The position numbers and the translations under genes were made by a program. Below are positions 51,210 through 60,553 of a stretch of 64,000 bases of DNA, in pieces. How positions within the stretch are numbered: the first letter of the stretch is position 1; each line of letters opens with the position of its first letter. Below the pieces are notes generated by a model. It ran no database searches, was not told the origin of the DNA, and saw only the letters and a list, made by a program, of their open reading frames with translations. This stretch comes from an uncultured Acetatifactor sp. (lineage in GTDB: Bacteria; Bacillota; Clostridia; Lachnospirales; Lachnospiraceae): positions 62,001 through 126,000 of the forward strand of contig CAJUSI010000026.1 of the NCBI GenBank assembly GCA_910589035.1, in the 5' to 3' direction.

Positions 51210-53360
51210 TCAGCCCAGGCAGGGAACCTCGATCTCCAGCTTCTCAGTCCTGCGGCCCGTGAGCTTCTCGCTCCTCGGGTCGGGCGCCTGGCCGCCTATG
51301 TATACTTCCGCCCGTCCCGGGCCGATGCGGAGCTTCCCGTTCCCGTCGTAGAGTCCGAAGGCCTCCGCGGGCAGGTGAATCAGGACCTCCTTCTCCTCCC
51401 CGGGCGCAAGGCGGAGCTTGCAGATTCCCTTCAGCTGGGCGTTGGGGGTATCTTCCCCGCATATTTTCACATAGGCCTGCACCGTCTCGCCCCCGGCCAT
51501 GGAGCCGGTATTTTTCACAAGGGCATGGATATTCACGCCTTCCTCTCCCACGGTACCAACGTCCGCTCTCACGCCGCTGATCTCGAAGCTTGTGTAGGAC
51601 AGGCCGTAGCCGAAGGGATAGAGTGCCTCCCCTTTCATATAGCGGTAGGTCCTTCCCTTCATATTGTAGTCCGCAAAATCCGGAAGCTCCTCGGCGGAGC
51701 GATAGAAGGTCACCGGAAGCTTCCCCTCAGGGCAACGTTCTCCGAATAATATCTCCGCGATGGCCCGGCCTCCCTCGGCCCCGGGATACCATCCCTGGAG
51801 GATGGCGGGCACATGCTCGTCCGCCCAGTTCACCGCCAGGGCGCTGCCGGAGAGCAGCACCAGGATCACGGGCCTGCCGCTGGCATGGACGGCCTCCAGC
51901 ACTTCCTGCTGCAGCCCCGGAAGGTTCAGATCCGGCTTGTCCCCGCTGCCGTACTCATTGTTGGCGTCCCCCTGCTCGCCCTCCAGGCCGGCGTCCAGCC
52001 CCAGGCAGACCACCACCGCGTCGCTGCAGGCGCAGACGGCCTTCACCTCCGCCATGCGGTCGTTCCTCTCCGCCAGGCCCTCCACCTTGTCGTGGTAGAG
52101 ATGGCAGCCCTCGGAGAACATGACGCGGACCTCCTCACCCAGATACTCCTGAATCCCTTCGGATATGGTCCAGTATCTGGAAGCCGTCCCCTCGTAATTG
52201 CCCACCAGGGCCTTGCGGTTGTTGGCATTGGGACCGATGACGCCGATGGTCTTCAGGGAGGCCTTGTCCAGGGGCAGGATGCCGCCCTCATTCTTCAGGA
52301 GCACCACGCTTCTGGCCGCCGCCGTCCGGTTCAGCTGCCGCATGGCTTCGCTGTCCACCACACTGTAGGGGATTTTATCGTAGGGATTTTCTTCTTTTTT
52401 ATCCAGTACGCCCAGCTTCATCCGGGCGGTGAAAAGGTTCACCAGAGCTTCGTCCAGGCGCTTTTCATCCACCATTCCCTGGCGGATTGCCTGTTTCAGG
52501 AAGTGGAACATATTGCCGCAGTTCAGATCGCAGCCGTTGTTCATGGCCATGGCCGCGGATTCCACGGGGGTATCCGTCACATGGTGAAAGGCGTGGAAGT
52601 CCATAATTGCCCCGCAGTCGCTGACCACATGGCCCTCAAACCCGAACTCACCCCTTAAAATATCTTCCAGCAGTTCATGATTTCCGCAGCAGGGCACGCC
52701 GTTGAGACGGTTGTAGGCTCCCATCACCGCTTCCACATGGGCCTCCTGCACGCATGCCTTAAAGGCAGGAAGATAGGTTTCATACAGATCCTGCTTTCCC
52801 ACCACGGCGTCAAAGCTGTGGCGGATTCCCTCGGGACCGCTGTGTACCGCAATATGCTTGGTACAGGCTGCGGCCTTCAGATAATTCTCGTCATGCCCCT
52901 GGATGCCCTTTACAAAGCCCACACCCATGCGGGAAGTAAGATAAGGGTCCTCCCCGAAGGTCTCATGTCCGCGCCCCCATCTGGGATCCCTGAAAATATT
53001 CACATTGGGGGACCAGAAGGTAAGCCCCTTGTACAGTCCGGTGTCGCCCTCAGCCTGCTGCATATTGAATTTGGCCCGTCCCTCCGTGGAGATGGCGTCC
53101 GCTATCTCCTCGATAAACTCCTCGTCGAAGGTAGCCGCAAGCCCGATGGCCTGGGGAAATACGGTGGCTACGCCCGCCCGTGCCACCCCGTGCAGCGCCT
53201 CGTTCCACCAGTTGTAGGCCTTTATTCCCAGGCGTTCCACCGCCGGCGCTTCGTTGACCGTCTGCTCCACCTTCTCCTCCAACGTCATCTGCGCCACCAG
53301 TGCCCTGGCCCGCTCCCTGAATTCCTGCAGCTTCTCTCTGTTCTCCGTGATTTCCATCAT
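51210..53360 (-). CDS. GH3 glycoside hydrolase (beta-xylosidase/beta-glucosidase type)
   Basis: A 716-residue cytoplasmic enzyme. The TIM-barrel domain has NEALHGVARAG, FWSPNVNIFRDPRWGRGHET, KHIAVHSGPE and the nucleophile Asp in VVSDCGAI. The alpha/beta-sandwich domain has TIGVIGPNANN and a likely acid/base Glu in GLEGEQGD. A C-terminal fibronectin-III-like domain begins after PFGYGLSYTSFEIS. The SDCGAI form is common in beta-xylosidases, but glucosidase or other exo activity is possible. Two adjacent ATG codons (53360, 53357) could start it. Its promoter lies at 53435-53463. The gene is flanked by fucosidase and sugar-oxidoreductase genes. Confidence 0.92.
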   Translation of the reverse strand: MMEITENREKLQEFRERARALVAQMTLEEKVEQTVNEAPAVERLGIKAYNWWNEALHGVARAGVATVFPQAIGLAATFDEEFIEEIADAISTEGRAKFNMQQAEGDTGLYKGLTFWSPNVNIFRDPRWGRGHETFGEDPYLTSRMGVGFVKGIQGHDENYLKAAACTKHIAVHSGPEGIRHSFDAVVGKQDLYETYLPAFKACVQEAHVEAVMGAYNRLNGVPCCGNHELLEDILRGEFGFEGHVVSDCGAIMDFHAFHHVTDTPVESAAMAMNNGCDLNCGNMFHFLKQAIRQGMVDEKRLDEALVNLFTARMKLGVLDKKEENPYDKIPYSVVDSEAMRQLNRTAAARSVVLLKNEGGILPLDKASLKTIGVIGPNANNRKALVGNYEGTASRYWTISEGIQEYLGEEVRVMFSEGCHLYHDKVEGLAERNDRMAEVKAVCACSDAVVVCLGLDAGLEGEQGDANNEYGSGDKPDLNLPGLQQEVLEAVHASGRPVILVLLSGSALAVNWADEHVPAILQGWYPGAEGGRAIAEILFGERCPEGKLPVTFYRSAEELPDFADYNMKGRTYRYMKGEALYPFGYGLSYTSFEISGVRADVGTVGEEGVNIHALVKNTGSMAGGETVQAYVKICGEDTPNAQLKGICKLRLAPGEEKEVLIHLPAEAFGLYDGNGKLRIGPGRAEVYIGGQAPDPRSEKLTGRRTEKLEIEVPCLG

Positions 53361-53434
53361 CGCCCTCGTTTCCGCGCCTGCCTGCGCTGTATTTTTCCGA
53401 ACATGACCTGCTATGTTGTTTGATTGCCTGTTTC

Positions 53435-53463
53435 ATTATATTCCATCAACCTTTGCTTTACAA
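53435..53463 (-). promoter_or_regulatory. Promoter of the GH3 gene
   Basis: TTGTAA (53458-53463), 17-bp spacer, perfect TATAAT (53435-53440) on the minus strand, 74 nt before the start codon. Confidence 0.72.
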
Positions 53464-53476
53464 GAAAGGGGAATCG

Positions 53477-53740
53477 TTAGTTTTTCGCTTTTGCGGCTCT
53501 CTTTAACCAGGAATCCAGCAGTTCCAGGTTCCTTTCCTGTCTGGATGCCTTCCCCATGCCCCACTTCCCAACCATATTCATATTCTGCAGCACGGATTTT
53601 TTCATTTCCTCTTCTTCGTTATACTCAAAAATTGACATCGCTACCACCTCCGCTCTCTGCGCCTGCAGGAAATCCGCGAGAATTCCCTGTTGTTCTTTAC
53701 CGCGGATGCTCTCCTGCCTGTTATTTTGAAATTTAAGCAT
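53477..53740 (-). pseudogene. Remnant of an Rpn-family nuclease/transposase-like gene
   Basis: 87 codons. FLQAQRAEVVAMSIFEYNEEEEMKK matches the characteristic segment near the C-terminal end of Rpn-type (PD-(D/E)XK) recombination-promoting nucleases, where xEVxxMSIFEYDEExHM is followed by a Glu/Gly-rich helix and a short coiled tail. The nuclease domain upstream is missing, the helix after the motif is shortened, and there is no ribosome-binding site. I infer a decayed 3' fragment. It separates the GH3 promoter from the Gfo/Idh gene. Confidence 0.6.
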
Positions 53741-53901
53741 AGAGTTTCCGAATATAAGAACAATCAGACTGCCTCAGGCATTGAATTTCTGGAATTTGTA
53801 TGCTTATGGAAATAGTATCATTTACAAGACAAAAATGCAACTTTTTTCGTGTAATTTAATCAGGTTAATCAGGTTCAAGAGGAAGCGGCAGCGCAGCCCC
53901 C

Positions 53902-54846
53902 TCACAGAGTCTTCAGAAGCTCAATCACGCTGCGCAGCTCTTCCGGGCGGACAATGTCCGGAGAATGCCCGTTTCGGACGCAGTCTGCAAAATAGCGGAT
54001 TTCGTTGGCGTAGGCATCGCTTTGGGGCAGATTGATGGAGCCGGTGTCGCCCACCGGGGCGCCGGTTAAGTCCGTGATGCTTCCATCATCCTGATACAAC
54101 ATGCACTTTCCGTTCTCGTAGGAGAGAATCGCATGCTCAAACTGGAAGCGGTAGGCTGCCGTGAAGGGATAGGGCGCAGCAAACCAGGAGGACTGTGCCG
54201 TGACAAAGAATCCCTGATATTCGTACTCGACGCTGATGTAGTCCTGATCCGGGCGGCGCACCCGGCGGGACCGGACGTCGCGGGGCGCCCCAAAGGCGTA
54301 CACCAGAAAGTCCAGATCATGGATATGAAGGTCAAAGGGAACCAGACCGCTGCGGGCCTCGTCGTTCATCCAGCCGTCCCAGCTCCACTTCGGGATCCCG
54401 CCCAACCGGGTCATGGAGCCGGAGAGAACCCTGCCGTAAGCCCCGGAGGCGCAGGCATCCTTCAGCCGGATATATTCCGGCCAGAAGCGCAGCACCTGGG
54501 CCACCATAAACCGGACATTGCAGCGCCGGGCAGTGCCGTAGAGCCGGTCCACATCCTCCGCCAGCAGGGAGATGGGCTTTTCGCACAGAACATGGATGCC
54601 CCGTTCCATAGCCCGCAGCGCATAATCCGTGTGCAGGTAGGTGGGCAGGCATATGTCCAGAATATCCAGCTCTTCCTTCTGCAGCATTTCTTCAAAATCC
54701 GTATATCCGTGCTTGTCCGGATACGCCTCCATGCGCTCCGGGCGAATATCGCACAATGCGGTGAGACTGATATCCTCCATGGAATCCCATGCAGGGATAT
54801 GGGCACCGCTGATGCCGCCCACTCCCACAAGACCGACCTTTAACAT
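53902..54846 (-). CDS. Gfo/Idh/MocA-family oxidoreductase
   Basis: A 314-residue NAD(P)-dependent sugar or inositol dehydrogenase. The Rossmann motif VGLVGVGGISGAHIPAW starts at residue 4. The family EKP motif is in HVLCEKPISLLAED (about 91-104). The C-terminal half has RLGGIPKWSWDGWMNDEARSG and the likely catalytic DLHIHDLDFLVYAFG, with the His typical of the family. Its ATG overlaps the stop of the upstream isomerase gene by seven bases, so the two enzymes are made together and probably act in one sugar-acid or ketose pathway downstream of glycan hydrolysis. Confidence 0.92.
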   Translation of the reverse strand: MLKVGLVGVGGISGAHIPAWDSMEDISLTALCDIRPERMEAYPDKHGYTDFEEMLQKEELDILDICLPTYLHTDYALRAMERGIHVLCEKPISLLAEDVDRLYGTARRCNVRFMVAQVLRFWPEYIRLKDACASGAYGRVLSGSMTRLGGIPKWSWDGWMNDEARSGLVPFDLHIHDLDFLVYAFGAPRDVRSRRVRRPDQDYISVEYEYQGFFVTAQSSWFAAPYPFTAAYRFQFEHAILSYENGKCMLYQDDGSITDLTGAPVGDTGSINLPQSDAYANEIRYFADCVRNGHSPDIVRPEELRSVIELLKTL

Positions 54847-55688
54847 AGCGCATTCCCTCCATAAATTTCACGGATCACTCCAGCCAGATAATTCCTGGCG
54901 TTCAGAATATCCTGCAGCTGCCGGGAGCCGTCGATCTCCCGCTCGATTGTCACATGGGAATCATATCCCAGCTCCCGGAGCTTCCGAAAGAGCACCGGGA
55001 AATCCACCTTTCCCTGCCCCACGGGAGTCTCCTCGCCCAGGTCATGGCCGTTGACGGGATACCGCCCGTCCTTTGCATGCAGATTGCGCACATAGGCGCC
55101 GAACACATCCAGCGCATCCACGGGATTGGCCTTGCCGTAGAGAATCAGGTTCGCCGTGTCCAGATTGATCCCCAGGTTATCGCAGCCCACCCTCTCGAAG
55201 CAGCGGAGCATGGCCACCGGAGTTTCCTGACCGGTTTCAAACAGGAGGAACTGACCGTTTTTCTTCAGATGCTCCGCCACAGTGCGCACGGCATCGCAGA
55301 AGCCCTCAAAAAGGGGATCGTTGGGGTTCTCGGGAATAAAGCCCATGTGCGTGGCCACATCCGTGATTCCCAGCAGATGGGCAAAGTCCGCGCCGTCACA
55401 GAGATTCCGTACGCGAAGCCGGCGGTATTCCGGCGGTACAAGTCCTAAAGTGACAGGGCCGTCATAAAAATTCCATACGCAGGGTCCCTCCCAGCCGCAC
55501 CAGAAGGCGGAGACGGCGACGCCGTGTTCCGACAGCATTTCTTTCAGCCGGGCGGCGTTCTCCGCGGTCCACAGGCCGGTGTTCCACGCCAGAAGCTGGC
55601 AGGTATCAAAATTGTTCTCCCGAAGCATGGAAAGCTTGGCGGGCATCTCCTCCATTGAGGAGAACTGGATGCAGGTACCGATTTTCAT
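54840..55688 (-). CDS. Sugar phosphate isomerase/epimerase-like TIM-barrel protein
   Basis: A 282-residue xylose-isomerase-like (AP-endonuclease-2 fold) protein. Recognisable parts are MKIGTCIQFSSMEEMPAKLS, ITDVATHMGFIPENPNDPLF, FLLFETGQETPVAMLRCFE (metal-site Glu), GINLDTANLILYGKANPVDAL (metal-site Asp) and VRNLHAKDGRYPVNGHDLGE (His and Asp). These are the metal ligands of sugar epimerases and myo-inosose dehydratases. I take ATG at 55688, with AGGAGG before it; the longer frame from 55763 would run back into the 120-bp element. It is first in an operon with the Gfo/Idh gene. Confidence 0.9.
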   Translation of the reverse strand: MKIGTCIQFSSMEEMPAKLSMLRENNFDTCQLLAWNTGLWTAENAARLKEMLSEHGVAVSAFWCGWEGPCVWNFYDGPVTLGLVPPEYRRLRVRNLCDGADFAHLLGITDVATHMGFIPENPNDPLFEGFCDAVRTVAEHLKKNGQFLLFETGQETPVAMLRCFERVGCDNLGINLDTANLILYGKANPVDALDVFGAYVRNLHAKDGRYPVNGHDLGEETPVGQGKVDFPVLFRKLRELGYDSHVTIEREIDGSRQLQDILNARNYLAGVIREIYGGNALC

Positions 55689-55716
55689 TCTGTTCCTCCT
55701 TATTAAGTCGAATATC

Positions 55717-55838
55717 CTCTCGGAATCTCCAGACCTCATTTTATGCGGCTTCCAGGACGTCATTTTGATAAATCTCCCCCGCCTTTTACGGAAACCCCGA
55801 ATCGGAAATCGCCGTTTTCTGCCGGAAGAATCCGAGAG
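55717..55838 (-). promoter_or_regulatory. 120-bp inverted-repeat-bounded element, copy 2
   Basis: CTCTCGGAATC (55717-55727) and GAATCCGAGAG (55828-55838) pair with one mismatch. The inner right half (CCTTTTACGGAAACCCC, CGCCGTTTTCTGCCGG) closely matches copy 1. It ends 28 nt before the isomerase start codon. Confidence 0.8.
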
Positions 55839-56183
55839 CCTTGCCGAGAATACATACGGCAGTATGCTTTAAGATTAAGATATCATAGAGGACCGGGAAT
55901 TACCATCCCCTTTCGATAATCTTTTTCGGGCGGAAACCGGCGAACACCGGCTCCCGCAATGCGGCTTCGGCTCCCGCAATTTCTTTTTTCAAAGCCTTTA
56001 AGCGCATTATTTCCATCCTTACATCCCTCTTGATTTATAAGCTGAGATCCGTCACTGCAGCGCCGCTCATCACATTTTTTCAACAGACAAACCGACAGAA
56101 TTTTTTGACTTATAGCCCTTTATCATGTATAGTAGAGTTAACGGGTTTATCACTGCATACAATAACCGGGGAGGGACAGACTT
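55839..56183. other. Divergent intergenic region, no gene
   Basis: It separates the minus-strand isomerase operon from the plus-strand AAA-ATPase-like gene. It holds a short duplication of CGGCTCCCGCAAT near 55950-55980 and the promoter at 56105-56133. A 66-codon frame on the minus strand (55883-56083) has no ribosome-binding site or family resemblance. Confidence 0.6.
56105..56133 (+). promoter_or_regulatory. Promoter of the intact AAA-ATPase-like gene
   Basis: TTGACT (56105-56110), 17-bp spacer, TATAGT (56128-56133), 50 nt before the start codon. Confidence 0.75.
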
Positions 56184-57770
56184 ATGGGAAATTATTTGAA
56201 TCCCGGCAACACCGGATTCATCGGAATCAGAAATGATATCTACGTGGATAAATCAGGCCTGATTGGATTGATCAATCAGACCATCGACACCCCCAGGCGC
56301 CTGACCTGCATCAGCAGGCCGCGCCGCTTCGGGAAATCTTTTGCGGCTAAAATGCTCTGTGCCTATTATGGTAAAACATGTGATTCGGCGGGGCTGTTTG
56401 ACGATTTAAAGATAGCGGAGAATGAACGGTACCGGGAGCATCTGAACCGGTATGATGTGATTTATCTGGACATGACGGAAGCCATAGGGGAATCCTCTGC
56501 GGAGGAGGTAGTGCCCTACATTCAAAGAAATGTAATCAGGGAACTGACAGAACAGTATCCGGGTCTGAAGTGTGCAGAAGGCTTTGCGGCAACCCTGGCT
56601 AATGGGGCCGAACTGGCGGGGAATAAGTTCATCATGATCATCGATGAATGGGATGCACCTATCCGGGAGGCCCAGGGGCGTCCCGGCTTGCAGAGAAAAT
56701 ATCTGGAATTCCTGCGTTCCCTTTTTAAAAACAGCGGGATGACAGACAAAATATTTGCGGCGGCATACATGACCGGTATCCTGCCCGTCAAAAAAGACGG
56801 CTCCCAGTCAGCCATATCGGATTTCCTGGAATATACCATGGTCAAGCCCAGACAGTTCGCGCCTTATGTGGGATTCACAGAGGAAGAAGTAAAAGAACTC
56901 TGCAAAACCTACGGGAGCGATTTTTCGATGATGAAGAAATGGTACGACGGATACTCGTTCCGAAACCTGGATTCCGTCTACAACCCCAATTCCGTCATGA
57001 AGGCAATCTTCCATGATGACTTTGATTCCTACTGGGTTCAGACCTCTGCGGCGGAGAGCCTGATGGGATATATCGGCCTGGACTTCGATGGCCTTGGCAG
57101 GACAGTGACAGAGCTGATCGGCGGCGTGGCGACGGAGGTGGACACGAAAGGGTTCGCCAATGACCTTACCACATTCCGGGACAGGGACGACGTGCTGACC
57201 CTGCTGATCCACCTGGGATATCTGGCATATGACGAAGCAACCTGCAGCGTCCATATTCCCAATCAGGAAATCCGCCAGGAGTTCGCCAGGGCCATCCGCC
57301 AGGTAAAGCGTGACGATACCATCAGGCGGGTCAGAGAGAGCGAGCAGCTCATCACAGACACTGTCCAGGGAAACGCAGAAGCCGTGGCCAGGCAGATTGA
57401 GAAAATCCACGAGGAGGAATCGCCGCTGTATTACAACAATGAACAGGCACTGCGGAGCGTGATCAAGCGGGCCTATTTCAGCTATGGAGACGAATATATG
57501 ATGTTCGAGGAGCTGCCGGCAGGCAGCGGCTGTGCGGATGTGGTATACCTGCCTAAGAAGAGCTCCCCGCTGCCCGTACTGATTGTGGAGCTGAAATGGA
57601 AGCAGTCCGCGGACAGCGCCCTGGAACAGATTCGGGCCAGGCGTTATCCGGAGGCTGTGAAGGACTATGGGAGCGACATTCTTTTGGCGGGAATCAGCTA
57701 TGACCGGAATGCGCCGGCCGGGGAAAGGAAGCATCAGTGCAGGATAGAGAGATATGAGGAGGCGCAATGA
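56184..57770 (+). CDS. AAA-ATPase-like / PD-(D/E)XK family protein, intact
   Basis: A 528-residue cytoplasmic protein. P-loop-like SRPRRFGKSFAAKML (about 37-51) and Walker B FIMIIDEWDAPI (about 152-163) form the AAA-ATPase_like domain. A middle helical region has MMKKWYDGYSF and VYNPNSVMKAI. The C-terminus has the PDDEXK_9 nuclease-like VLIVELKWKQSADSALEQI (about 469-487). The family is greatly expanded in gut bacteria and its role is not settled. The start follows GGGAGG, and GACAGACTTATGGG around the ATG is also present at the start of the broken paralogue (46521). Confidence 0.88.
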   Translation: MGNYLNPGNTGFIGIRNDIYVDKSGLIGLINQTIDTPRRLTCISRPRRFGKSFAAKMLCAYYGKTCDSAGLFDDLKIAENERYREHLNRYDVIYLDMTEAIGESSAEEVVPYIQRNVIRELTEQYPGLKCAEGFAATLANGAELAGNKFIMIIDEWDAPIREAQGRPGLQRKYLEFLRSLFKNSGMTDKIFAAAYMTGILPVKKDGSQSAISDFLEYTMVKPRQFAPYVGFTEEEVKELCKTYGSDFSMMKKWYDGYSFRNLDSVYNPNSVMKAIFHDDFDSYWVQTSAAESLMGYIGLDFDGLGRTVTELIGGVATEVDTKGFANDLTTFRDRDDVLTLLIHLGYLAYDEATCSVHIPNQEIRQEFARAIRQVKRDDTIRRVRESEQLITDTVQGNAEAVARQIEKIHEEESPLYYNNEQALRSVIKRAYFSYGDEYMMFEELPAGSGCADVVYLPKKSSPLPVLIVELKWKQSADSALEQIRARRYPEAVKDYGSDILLAGISYDRNAPAGERKHQCRIERYEEAQ

Positions 57771-57797
57771 GGAAGAAAGCGTTGTCGAGGAAATTCA

Positions 57798-57826
57798 TTT
57801 ACTTCTTCCTCGTAAAATGATATAAT
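57798..57826 (+). promoter_or_regulatory. Extended -10 promoter of the CBM9-like gene
   Basis: TTTACT (57798-57803), 17-bp spacer, TATAAT (57821-57826) preceded by TGA, the extended -10 form. It overlaps a possible stem (GAGGAAGAA / TTCTTCCTC, 57769-57811) after the previous gene. Confidence 0.65.
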
Positions 57827-57931
57827 CCGGTATGTATGGTATGATAATTTTGTCTCGCAGAATTCAGACCGGACGGCTGTTTTGCCATGACAAAATATCT
57901 TCACAAATTTATAATAAGGAGAGAATACCCT

Positions 57932-59002
57932 ATGAGCGTAAGTTACCGCATTCCCATTCCCGCCGTGGACTTCCGGCCTCCGGTCTATGTCTGCAGGTAC
58001 AATGAAAAGCCTTTTGTGCTGGACGGCAATCTGGACAAGGATTTCTGGAAAGAGATTCCCTTTACGGAGGATTTCCCGGATATCGAGGGGGATATCCGCC
58101 CTGTACCCCGGTTCCGCACCCGGGCCAAGCTGGCGTGGGACAATGAAAATCTCTACATCGGCGCGCTACTGGAGGGAGATGAGATCTGGGCCCATCTGCT
58201 GGAGCATGACAGCGTCATCTTCAATGACAACGATTTTGAGATCTTTATTGACCCGGATTCCGACACCCAGGCCTATTACGAATTTGAGATGAACGCCCTG
58301 AATACTACCTGGGATCTGCTTCTGACCAAGGCGTACAGAGACAACGGGAAACCTGTGAACGGGTTCGAATTTCACGGCATGCGCACCGCAGTCCATATCG
58401 ACGGCGCTTTAAATCAGCCGGGCCCCCAGAACCGTTCCTGGTCCGTGGAGGTGGTTCTGCCCTTTGCCGCACTGAAGGAATGCGCTGCGGAGAACCGCGC
58501 CCCCGTTTCCGGGGAGTATTACCGCGTCAACTTCTCCAGGGTACAGTGGAAGGTGGATGTGGAGGAGGGCGCTTTCCGGAAAAGACTCTCCCCGGAAACC
58601 GGCAGACCCCTTCCCGAGGACAACTGGGTGTGGGCACCCACGGGCGTGATCAATATCCATTATCCGGAGCTCTGGGCCTTTGTCTTCTTCGCCGGAAAGG
58701 GACAGGAATCGGAAAGCTTCTCCATTCCCGAGGACGAATACCGCAAATGGGAGCTGCGGAAGCTTTATTACGCCCAGCAGGCTTATCTGGACGAGAACGG
58801 ACATTATGCGGACAGCCTGGAGGTCCTGAAGGAGACTCTGGCCAGGCTCAGCCCCTGCCAGGCAAACAAAACCTTGCGGGAGGATTTGGCCTGCCGGCTG
58901 GACACCACGCCCCATGGCTTTGAAATCACCTGCCCCGCCGCAGACGGGAAAAATGTCCTCGCCCTCTTCTCGGACGGCAGGACTGCGGTATTTCCGGCGT
59001 AA
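57932..59002 (+). CDS. CBM9-like carbohydrate-binding protein
   Basis: A 356-residue protein. Residues about 25-250 form a family-9-type binding module: KPFVLDGNLDKDFWKEIPFTEDF, FRTRAKLAWDNENLYIGALL, FNDNDFEIFIDPDSDTQAYYEFEMNALNTTWDLLL split over several strands, and WSVEVVLPFAAL. Conserved Asp, Asn and aromatic residues bind sugar ends and calcium in related modules. There is no signal peptide and no catalytic domain, so it may be a cytoplasmic accessory or chaperone for an oligosaccharide. I start at ATG 57932 after GGAGAG; an upstream frame start at 57887 has no ribosome-binding site. Confidence 0.85.
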   Translation: MSVSYRIPIPAVDFRPPVYVCRYNEKPFVLDGNLDKDFWKEIPFTEDFPDIEGDIRPVPRFRTRAKLAWDNENLYIGALLEGDEIWAHLLEHDSVIFNDNDFEIFIDPDSDTQAYYEFEMNALNTTWDLLLTKAYRDNGKPVNGFEFHGMRTAVHIDGALNQPGPQNRSWSVEVVLPFAALKECAAENRAPVSGEYYRVNFSRVQWKVDVEEGAFRKRLSPETGRPLPEDNWVWAPTGVINIHYPELWAFVFFAGKGQESESFSIPEDEYRKWELRKLYYAQQAYLDENGHYADSLEVLKETLARLSPCQANKTLREDLACRLDTTPHGFEITCPAADGKNVLALFSDGRTAVFPA

Positions 59003-59109
59003 ACCGCGGGTTTCGGATGCCGCGGCTTTAGCGGAGAGCGCTTTTATAAGCAGTGATTTCAGCAGACGGCAATTTTATAATCCGCCCTGAAAATACCGGA
59101 TTTTCTATA

Positions 59110-59152
59110 AAATCCACCCAGGCGCCTCGAACGGCGAACGGGTGGATTTTTT
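59110..59152. terminator. Bidirectional intrinsic terminator
   Basis: AAATCCACCC (59110-59119) pairs with GGGTGGATTT (59140-59149) and runs into TTTTTT on the plus strand. It serves the convergent CBM9-like (+) and fucosidase (-) genes. Confidence 0.88.
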
Positions 59153-59179
59153 ATGCTGCTTTATTGAAATCCCTGCCGA

Positions 59180-60553
59180 TTAAAAAATCCGGATGCTCTT
59201 CAGGAACACCTCGTCCCTGGCAGCCGTCACCTTCACCAACAGCCGGTCGATTTTGTCCCCGCTGTCGTCCAGCAGACGGTTCTGCTCCGCGAAGGGATCG
59301 GTCAGCTGGCAGATCTTGCGGTTTCCGACGGTGGTTCCCTGGAACAGGGGGAACTGGTTCCCGTCCGGGAACATGGCTTCCACGCGGAAGCTCTCCACCC
59401 GCTGCCCCTTAGCGATATCCTCCATGAGCTCCACATATTTCACCCGGGCGACCGGCTTCTCCAGCGTGATCAGATACTCCGGCTGGGTGGCATATCCGCC
59501 GGGCCTCTTCTCCACCCTCGCCTCCAGGGGATGACCCAGCTCCTGATCCAGCAGCGCTCTCAGTTCCTTCAGCCGCTTTACATCCCGCTCGTCCAGCAGA
59601 CCGTCCCTGTTGGGCGGGACATTCAGGTTCAGGCAGGCATTTCCTCCCACCGAGGCCATATAGATGCGAAAGAGCGTCTTCAGAGGACGGGGTTCTTCCT
59701 GGCTGTGCCAGAACCAGCCGGGGCGGATGGAGGTATCCACCTCCGCAGGCGCAAAGACCAGTCCTTTCGAGTACAGGATGCTGCTCATACCGCCGATATA
59801 GCTGTCCGTATTGTAGAGATATCCCAGATCTCCTTCTTCTGCCATGGGCCCGGGACCCGTCTGCCTCTCCGCCAGGGTGCAGAGTTCTCCGGGAACCACT
59901 GCCCACTCGGAAAGCCTGCCCGTACCGGCCTCGTTGCCGCACCAGCGCACATCCGGCCCCTTATCATAGAAAATCACCGCATCGGGCTGATATTTTCTCA
60001 CCAGCTCCACATAGCGGGGGAAATCATACACCTGTTTCCTGCCGTTTGGCCCTTCCCCGCAGGCCCCGTCAAACCAGATGCAGAAAAGCTCCCCGTATCC
60101 GGTCAGCAGCTCCTCCAGCTGATTGCAGTAGTAATCGTTATACTCCGGGCTCCCGTAATAAGAGCTGTTCCTGTCCCAGGGGGAAAGGTACACGCCGAAG
60201 CGCAGTCCCGCCTCCCGGCAGGCCTTCGCGGCCTCTCCCACCACGTCCCTCTTGCAGGGCGAATTCTTTACGCTGTGTTCCGTGTACTTTGACGGCCACA
60301 GGCAGAATCCGTCATGATGCTTTGCGGTCAGGATCATTCCCTTCATCCCGGCCTCCTTCAGGCTCCGGGCCCATTGTGCACAGTCCAGCTTTTCCGGGTT
60401 AAAAAGGCTCTCCGGCTCCGTGCCGTCCCCCCATTCCCTGTCCGTAAAGGTGTTCATTCCAAAGTGGATGAAGCCGTAGAACCCGGTGTCATACCACAGC
60501 AGCTGGCGTTTCGAGGGAGCCACCGCCGCCGCTTCCCTTATGTAGTTAATCAT
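59180..60553 (-). CDS. Alpha-L-fucosidase, GH29 (probable subfamily B)
   Basis: A 457-residue cytoplasmic enzyme. Markers: GFIHFGMNTFTDREWGDG, LTAKHHDGFCLWPS, and a nucleophile Asp in LFCIWFDGACGEGPNG. A region with NACLNLNVPPNRDGLLDERD leads to a C-terminal beta-sandwich. FTDREWGDG and the GACGEGPNG loop are features I associate with alpha-1,3/4-specific (GH29-B) fucosidases. The start is ATG 60553 (MINYIRE), seven bases after GGAGGAG. It follows the second transglutaminase-fold gene across a 354-bp gap and may share its message. Confidence 0.92.
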   Translation of the reverse strand: MINYIREAAAVAPSKRQLLWYDTGFYGFIHFGMNTFTDREWGDGTEPESLFNPEKLDCAQWARSLKEAGMKGMILTAKHHDGFCLWPSKYTEHSVKNSPCKRDVVGEAAKACREAGLRFGVYLSPWDRNSSYYGSPEYNDYYCNQLEELLTGYGELFCIWFDGACGEGPNGRKQVYDFPRYVELVRKYQPDAVIFYDKGPDVRWCGNEAGTGRLSEWAVVPGELCTLAERQTGPGPMAEEGDLGYLYNTDSYIGGMSSILYSKGLVFAPAEVDTSIRPGWFWHSQEEPRPLKTLFRIYMASVGGNACLNLNVPPNRDGLLDERDVKRLKELRALLDQELGHPLEARVEKRPGGYATQPEYLITLEKPVARVKYVELMEDIAKGQRVESFRVEAMFPDGNQFPLFQGTTVGNRKICQLTDPFAEQNRLLDDSGDKIDRLLVKVTAARDEVFLKSIRIF

